This document shows, in pieces, positions 4,584 to 9,098 of a stretch of 9,098 nt of DNA (positions are counted from its first letter, which is position 1; the number at the start of each line of letters is the position of its first letter). This DNA is from Opitutaceae bacterium (lineage in GTDB: Bacteria > Verrucomicrobiota > Verrucomicrobiia > Opitutales > Opitutaceae). Location: NCBI GenBank assembly GCA_031272375.1, contig JAISTY010000098.1:1-9098 (forward strand). Reading direction: 5' to 3'. The translations under genes and the position numbers were made by a program. The notes beneath the pieces are model-generated. The model ran no database searches. It was not told the DNA's origin and saw only the letters and a list, made by a program, of their open reading frames with translations.

Positions 4584-6910
4584 TAACCGCCGGCGCCCTG
4601 ACAACCTGCCGCGACCGACGCCTCCTTCAACCACTGCCGGAACGCCCGTATCTCGCCGAGCGTCCCCACCGCCAGCAGCACGTCGCCCGGCTCGAGCGTC
4701 TGGCTCCCGCCCGCGTTCCCAAGCTGCTCGCCACGCCGCCGGATCGCGACCACCCGCGCGCCCGACGCCTTCGCGAAATTCCAGTCGGCCAGCGTCCGCC
4801 CTCCGGGAAAACCCTCCGGCACCGGACACGTCTCGAGCACCGAGCCGCCCGCGCCCATCGCCGCCGCACCCGACGCCCCCGACGGCCTCCGCTCCTGCAA
4901 AAAGGCGTGCGCCGCGTCGAGCGACGCCCGCGTTCCGAGCAGCACCACCTTGTCCCCCGGATGCAGCATGATGTTCGGGCCGATGCCCGGCAGCAGCAGC
5001 CCGTTGCGCTCCATCTCGATGACCGAGCAGCCGAACCGCGCCGGCAGCGCCAGCTGCGAAAGCGTCAACCCGATGTAGGCCGCCCCCTCCGGCACCTGCG
5101 ACTCCTCAAGGCACAACCGCCAGTCGCCAAGGCTCCCGTCCATCGCCTGCCGCGCCTCCGCCCGCACCTCCTCCGGCAGCCGCTTGTCCTCGTTCAGCAC
5201 GTCCCGCAGCGAGCGCGCCCACGCCTGGTGCCGCCGGATGAAATGCCGCGAAAACACCAGCGCCACCGCGACCGCCGCGACCGTGATGACGATGATGCCC
5301 CAGCGCGGCAGCGCCTCCGCCGGCAGGATGACGTAGAGCCAGTGCAGCACCCCGAAGCCCGCGAGCAGGCACAGCACGGCCCGCAAAATCCCCTCCGGCA
5401 AGGCGTGCCGCCCCGTCTTCCCCTTCGTGAGCGCGTGCGCCACGATCCCCGTCATCGCGTAAAGGTTCCGGCAAATGTCCACCACCGGCACCAGCGCCAC
5501 GAGACCGATCGCCGGCCAGAAAACATACCGCAGCGTCCGCGCCGAAACCCACTCCGCCGGCACAACGCCCTCCAGCGCCTCAAGAATGTGCGTCGAGAAG
5601 ATCAGCAGCCCCGAGACGACAAAGCCCTCGACGCCCGCCTGTATCGCCCGCCCCCGCACCTGCCGCCAGACCGCGTGCGGATTCGAGGTCGTCTGGATGT
5701 GCCGCAACCACCCCTGGTAGGCCTCCACCGCCCGCCGGACCGGACGCGGCTCCACCCGATCCGCGAACCGCAGTATCGGCTCCGCGTAGCGGTTCAGCAC
5801 CGGCGTCACCAACACCGTCAGCACCGACAGCGACACCGCCAGCGGATAGTAGTTCCCCGGCAGGATGCCCGCGGAAATCCCCGCCCCCGCGATGATGAAC
5901 GTGAACTCCCCCAGCGGCGTCAGCAGCAGCCCCCCGCGCCTCGCCTCGCGCGGCGGCACCCCCACGAGGATGAGCGCCAGCCCGCACGCGATCGGCCGGA
6001 ACACCAGCGCGAACCCGCACAACAGCAGCGTCGTCAGCCACACCTCCCTCAACTGCGACAGGTCTATCATCATCCCCACCGAGACGAAAAACACGCCGCT
6101 GAACAAAAACCGCACTCCCTCGAACGTCTTCTCCACCGCGTGCCGCTGCCGCAGCTCCGCCACCACCGCCCCGAACAAAAACGCCCCCAGCGCCGCCGAA
6201 TAGCCCGCCTTGATGGTGACGAACGCCAGCAGCAGCAGCGCCCCCGCCACGATCACCGCCCGCAGCTCCGGATCCGCCCCCGTCTCCAGCCGCCGCATCA
6301 GCCGCGGCACCAACAGCAGCCCCGCCCCCAGCAGCAGCGCCACGAACGCCCCCAGCACCCCCACCGCGCCGCCCACGCCGCCGCCGCCCGTCTCATGGCT
6401 CACCAACAGCGTCAGCATGATCACCGCCACGACATCCTCCACGATCGTCACCGCCAGCACCACCTGCGAGGCGTGGTCGTGGTTCAGGTTGTATTCCTGC
6501 ATCAGCTTCGCGATGACCGCCGAGCTGGAAACCATCAGCATCGCCGCCACAAACAGGCTCTGGATCGTCGTCCAGTGCAGCACCGCCCCCAGCACCAGCG
6601 TGAAATTCAGCATGAACGCCGCCCCGAGAAACGTCGCCCCCACCGTCGCCATCCCCATCCGCGCCAGCTTGCTCACGCTCAAATGCAGCCCGATCGCGAA
6701 CATCACGAACACCAACCCCACCTGCGACAGCTCCTCGATCCGCGCCTCCCCGGAAATCAGCGGAAACGGCAGGTTGTGCGGCCCTATCAGCATCCCCGCC
6801 ACAAGGTAGCCGACCACCGCCGACAACCCCAGCCGCTTGCACACAACGCCCGCCAGCCCGCCGGCAAGCAGCACCAACCCCAGATCCTTGATCAGCCCGT
6901 AGTGTTCCAT
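4583..6910 (-). CDS. CPA2-family cation:proton antiporter with two C-terminal RCK_C domains
   Basis: This 775-residue inner-membrane protein is predicted to exchange K+ or Na+ for protons. Residues 5-380 form a Na+/H+ exchanger domain of CPA2 (KefB/KefC-like) type: GYLVAGMLIGP (34-44), FVMFAIGLHL (68-77), the ion-binding acidic pair E158-D159 in TIVEDVVAV, AFLFGAVVAEL (243-253), FFVSVGMMID (274-283) and TPLGEFTFIIA (331-341). About four further membrane segments follow (near 428-446, 462-480, 508-530, 537-555). Two soluble TrkA-C/RCK_C-like domains end the protein (about 598-672 with YIGLTLSQL and HPGDKVVLLG; about 692-763 with GRTLADWNF and EPGDVLLAVG). No RCK_N (TrkA-N) Rossmann domain with its NAD-binding glycine motif is present between them, unlike KefB/KefC. 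I place the start at 6910, just before the first membrane helix; the 56-residue in-frame extension upstream is arginine/glycine-rich and unlikely. The coding strand is G-rich, unlike the rightward genes. The transported ion cannot be told from sequence. Confidence 0.92.
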   Translation of the reverse strand: MEHYGLIKDLGLVLLAGGLAGVVCKRLGLSAVVGYLVAGMLIGPHNLPFPLISGEARIEELSQVGLVFVMFAIGLHLSVSKLARMGMATVGATFLGAAFMLNFTLVLGAVLHWTTIQSLFVAAMLMVSSSAVIAKLMQEYNLNHDHASQVVLAVTIVEDVVAVIMLTLLVSHETGGGGVGGAVGVLGAFVALLLGAGLLLVPRLMRRLETGADPELRAVIVAGALLLLAFVTIKAGYSAALGAFLFGAVVAELRQRHAVEKTFEGVRFLFSGVFFVSVGMMIDLSQLREVWLTTLLLCGFALVFRPIACGLALILVGVPPREARRGGLLLTPLGEFTFIIAGAGISAGILPGNYYPLAVSLSVLTVLVTPVLNRYAEPILRFADRVEPRPVRRAVEAYQGWLRHIQTTSNPHAVWRQVRGRAIQAGVEGFVVSGLLIFSTHILEALEGVVPAEWVSARTLRYVFWPAIGLVALVPVVDICRNLYAMTGIVAHALTKGKTGRHALPEGILRAVLCLLAGFGVLHWLYVILPAEALPRWGIIVITVAAVAVALVFSRHFIRRHQAWARSLRDVLNEDKRLPEEVRAEARQAMDGSLGDWRLCLEESQVPEGAAYIGLTLSQLALPARFGCSVIEMERNGLLLPGIGPNIMLHPGDKVVLLGTRASLDAAHAFLQERRPSGASGAAAMGAGGSVLETCPVPEGFPGGRTLADWNFAKASGARVVAIRRRGEQLGNAGGSQTLEPGDVLLAVGTLGEIRAFRQWLKEASVAAGCQGAGG

Positions 6911-6954
6911 GCGCCCCCACCAACGCCCCCGCGCCCCCGCCTGACAACCCCTCC

Positions 6955-6973
6955 GGCGGGAAAAATTCCCGCC
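6955..6973. promoter_or_regulatory. Perfect 8-bp-arm palindrome between antiporter and pyrE
   Basis: ggcgggaa, a three-base AAA spacer, then ttcccgcc form a perfect inverted repeat in the 124-bp gap between divergent genes. It lies 45 bp from the antiporter start and 62 bp from the pyrE start, a good place for an operator serving one or both promoters. It could instead fold as an RNA hairpin in the 5' leader of either gene. No poly-U run follows on either strand long enough to call a terminator. Confidence 0.5.
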
Positions 6974-7034
6974 CCCGCTCCACAACCCGCTTTCGCGCTT
7001 TTCTTTTGCCAACCGCCCGCAACCCTCCGCCCGC

Positions 7035-7604
7035 ATGGACAGCGGACAACGCGAAATCCTCGACATCTTCACGCGCACAAAAGCGCTCCTTCGCGGGCAC
7101 TTCGTCCTGCGCTCCGGCCTCCACAGCGGCCACTACTTCCAATGCGCCCGCGTCTGCGAAAACATGCCCGCCGTCACCCGCCTCGCCGGACTGCTCCTGG
7201 AAAAAATCGCCCCCCTGCCCTTCTCCACCGTCCTCGCACCCGCGATGGGCGGCCTCGTCATCGGCCAGGAACTCGCCCGCCAGTCCGGCGCCCGCTTCCT
7301 CTTCGCCGAAAAAGTGGACAACCGCCTCGAACTGCGCCGCGGCTTCACCCTCGCCCAGGGCGAGCGCGTCCTCGTCGCCGAGGACGTCGTCACCCGCGGC
7401 GGCCGCGTCGCCGAATGCCTGCGCATCATCCGCGACGCCGGCGCGACCCCCGCCGCCGTCGCCATGCTCGTTGACCGCGCCGCCGGCGCCGCCCGCTTCG
7501 ACGTCCCCGCCGTCTCCCTCCTCGAATTGAGCTTCCCCACCTTCCCCGCCGACAACCTGCCGCCGGAACTCGCCGCCCTCCCCGTCGAAAAACCCGGCAG
7601 CTGA
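7035..7604 (+). CDS. pyrE: Orotate phosphoribosyltransferase (PyrE)
   Basis: PyrE converts orotate and PRPP to orotidine 5'-monophosphate in pyrimidine synthesis, in the cytoplasm. The 189-residue product begins with the family N-terminal block LLRGHFVLRSGLHSGHYFQC (18-37). APAMGGLVIGQELA (68-81), a flexible-loop region FAEKVDNRLELRRGF (90-104) and the PRPP-binding motif VLVAEDVVTRGG (112-123, with the acidic pair E116-D117) follow. It ends in the PPELAALPVEKPGS tail seen in this PyrE subgroup. The PRPP motif has TRGG where TTGG is most common, and the usual loop pattern of the E. coli enzyme is replaced by the EKxxxRLxLRRGF form. The length is slightly short of the 200-215 aa enterobacterial type and normal for the subgroup. 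The ATG at 7035 is the natural start. It is divergent from the antiporter and 18 bp upstream of an FAD enzyme, so the two rightward genes may share a transcript. No other pyr gene is visible. Confidence 0.95.
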   Translation: MDSGQREILDIFTRTKALLRGHFVLRSGLHSGHYFQCARVCENMPAVTRLAGLLLEKIAPLPFSTVLAPAMGGLVIGQELARQSGARFLFAEKVDNRLELRRGFTLAQGERVLVAEDVVTRGGRVAECLRIIRDAGATPAAVAMLVDRAAGAARFDVPAVSLLELSFPTFPADNLPPELAALPVEKPGS

Positions 7605-7622
7605 CGCCGTCAAAATCGCCCC

Positions 7623-9098
7623 ATGAAAAGCCATCTCGCCCTCGCCGCCCTCCTCCTCCTCCGCGGCGAACCCCTCCCCGCCGACGAACCCGCCCGCGCC
7701 GACGTCCTCGTCTATGGCGCCACCGCCTCCGGCATCGTCGCCGCCGCCCAGACCGCCCGCATGGGCCGCACCGTCCTCCTCCTCGAACCGGGACGCTTCA
7801 TCGGCGGCATGACCGCCGGCGGCCTCGGCGCGACCGACACCGGCTCGCCCCTCACCATCGGCGGCGTCGCCCGTGAGTTTTACCGGGCGATTTACAACCA
7901 CTACCAACGCCCCGAAGCCTGGACGCGCGGCGAAACCCGCGCCGACTACGCCCCCAAACACCGCCTCGCCATCAGCGAACGCCTCAAGGCCCACTGGTTC
8001 TTCGAGCCGTCCGTCGCCCTCGCCCACCTCCGCAAACTCATAGACAACCCCCGCGTCACCCTCGTCACCAACGCCCCCCTCGACCGCTCCCCCTCCGGCG
8101 TCCAAAAACACGGCGCGACCCTCCTCGAAATCGCCACCACCGACGGAAGCCGCTTCGCCGCCCGCCGCTTCATTGACGCCACCTACGAGGGCGACCTCAT
8201 GGCCGCCGCCGGCGCCTCCTTCATCATCGGACGCGAACCCAACAGCCGCTACCGCGAAACCCTCAACGGCATCCGCTTCCTCCCCGCCGCCCGCGCCAGA
8301 CACGTCAGCCCCTTCGTCATCCCCGGCGACCCCCAAAGCGGCCTCCTCCCCGGCATCCTCCCCAAAGCCCCCGGCGCCGAGGGCGACGGCGACGGCCTCA
8401 CCCAGGCCTACAACTTCCGCCTCTGCCTGACCGACGCCCCCGACAACCGCCGCCCCTTTGAAAAACCCGACGGCTACGACCCCTCGCGCTACGAACTCGT
8501 CCTTCGCCACCTCCTCCACCACCCCGCCATGCGCCCCGGCAACGCCTACGCCGACGGCCTCTTCACCCTGACCCCGATGCCCAACCGCAAAACCGACTCC
8601 AACAACAAGAACCTCTTCTCCACCGATTGCGTCGGCCGCTCCTGGAACTGGCCCGCCGCCTCTTACGCCGAACGCGAAAAGCTCCTCGCCGACCACCGCC
8701 TCCACACCCAGGGCCTCCTCTGGTTCCTCGCCAACGACCCGCGCGTCCCCGAACCCGTCCGCGACGCCGTCTCCCGCTGGGGCCTCGCCCGCGACGAGTT
8801 CGCCGGCAACGACAACTGGCCCACGCAACTCTACGTCCGCGAAGCCCGCCGGCTCATCGGCGAATACGTCGTCACCGAGCACGACTGCGCCGGCAAACGC
8901 CTCGTCTCCGACCCCGTCGCCCTCGCCTCCTACTCGATGGACTCCCACCTCGTCAGCCTCTTCGTGGACGAGACCGGCACCCTCCGTCTCGAAGGCGGCT
9001 TCTACAAACGCGTCGCCCCCTACCCCGTCGCCTACCGCGCCCTCCTCCCCAAGCGCGACGAATGCGACAACCTCCTCGTCCCCGTCTGCCTCTCCGCC
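7623..9098 (+). CDS. Secreted FAD-dependent oxidoreductase, 3' end outside window
   Basis: An open frame from ATG at 7623 runs 492 codons to the window edge with no stop, so the C-terminus is missing. Residues 1-20 form a probable Sec signal peptide (MKSHLALAALLLL, then PLPA before DEP) without twin arginines. The N-terminal FAD fold follows: DVLVYGATASG (27-37, a GxTxSG variant of the dinucleotide glycine motif), E55 at the end of the second strand (LLLEPGRFIGGMTAGG, 52-67), then FIDATYEGDLMAAAGA about 130 residues later. Further downstream come a KTDSNNKNLFSTD block and, at the edge, NLLVPVCLSA, which in relatives comes shortly before the last FAD-binding segment. It belongs to the FAD_oxidored (PF12831-like) group, which is abundant in Verrucomicrobiota and Planctomycetota; many members are miscalled xanthan lyase. 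The substrate is unknown, and an exported role in carbohydrate or sulfated-glycan use is only a guess. It lies 18 bp after pyrE. Confidence 0.88.
   Translation, partial: MKSHLALAALLLLRGEPLPADEPARADVLVYGATASGIVAAAQTARMGRTVLLLEPGRFIGGMTAGGLGATDTGSPLTIGGVAREFYRAIYNHYQRPEAWTRGETRADYAPKHRLAISERLKAHWFFEPSVALAHLRKLIDNPRVTLVTNAPLDRSPSGVQKHGATLLEIATTDGSRFAARRFIDATYEGDLMAAAGASFIIGREPNSRYRETLNGIRFLPAARARHVSPFVIPGDPQSGLLPGILPKAPGAEGDGDGLTQAYNFRLCLTDAPDNRRPFEKPDGYDPSRYELVLRHLLHHPAMRPGNAYADGLFTLTPMPNRKTDSNNKNLFSTDCVGRSWNWPAASYAEREKLLADHRLHTQGLLWFLANDPRVPEPVRDAVSRWGLARDEFAGNDNWPTQLYVREARRLIGEYVVTEHDCAGKRLVSDPVALASYSMDSHLVSLFVDETGTLRLEGGFYKRVAPYPVAYRALLPKRDECDNLLVPVCLSA

Noticed and set aside
6911..7078. N-terminal extension of the antiporter to 7078
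   Set aside because: It would overlap the pyrE coding region and add a charged Arg/Gly-rich stretch before the first membrane helix, which begins naturally after MEHYGLIKD.
4907..7474. 855-codon open frame on the + strand
   Set aside because: It is opposite the antiporter gene and runs into pyrE. The product is almost only Arg, Pro, His and Gln, typical of the antisense of a GC-rich gene, while the minus-strand protein has clear exchanger motifs.
6393..8948. 851-codon open frame on the minus strand
   Set aside because: It covers pyrE and the FAD enzyme in antisense and is dominated by Gly, Ala, Glu, Val and Asp. Both overlapped genes have recognisable families and motifs.

Overview
This is a gene-dense, very GC-rich stretch of a bacterial chromosome. 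The gene set is mostly housekeeping: rRNA methylation, thiamin, LPS export, heme, pyrimidines and cation/proton exchange. Several signs point to Verrucomicrobiota, most likely Opitutaceae or a relative, though this is inference. They are an outer membrane (LptC and LptA), a secreted FAD-dependent oxidoreductase of a type common in Verrucomicrobiota and Planctomycetota, start codons almost without Shine-Dalgarno sequences, and short intergenic repeats whose chance translations ('TTDCTDGT', 'EPQGTQRTQ') recur in that group.

Layout. A repeat fragment and an AT-rich patch (1-56) precede tlyA (+, 57-821). thiE (-, 844-1476) converges on tlyA with 22 bp between them. A 163-bp divergent gap separates thiE from a four-gene rightward run: a KdsC-like HAD protein (1640-2359), lptC (2393-2923), lptA (2920-3477) and hemH (3474-4496). 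lptC/lptA overlap by ATGA and lptA/hemH by GTGA, so at least these three look translationally coupled. An 86-bp gap (4497-4582) packed with repeat modules separates hemH from a convergent CPA2 cation:proton antiporter (-, 4583-6910). A 124-bp divergent gap holding a perfect 8-bp-arm palindrome leads to pyrE (+, 7035-7604). After 18 bp comes a secreted FAD-dependent oxidoreductase (+, 7623 to the window edge, 3' end missing). No stretch above 300 bp lacks a gene, and I saw no tRNA, rRNA, CRISPR array or transposase.

How the genes fit together. The HAD-lptC-lptA order matches the proteobacterial kdsC-lptC-lptA cluster for Kdo synthesis and LPS export, with hemH where lptB would be expected. The HAD protein clearly comes from KdsC, but it has Glu in place of the nucleophilic Asp, and motif II and other conserved sites are changed. 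It also has a Pro/Arg-rich C-terminal tail that looks newly acquired. It may be a pseudoenzyme kept in the LPS operon, and this is the most interesting protein-level observation. The other main points are the repeat modules (two near-identical inverted copies bracket the tlyA-hemH block, and one supplies the end of hemH), the antiporter's domain layout, the reversed strand skew over thiE, and the palindrome between the antiporter and pyrE.
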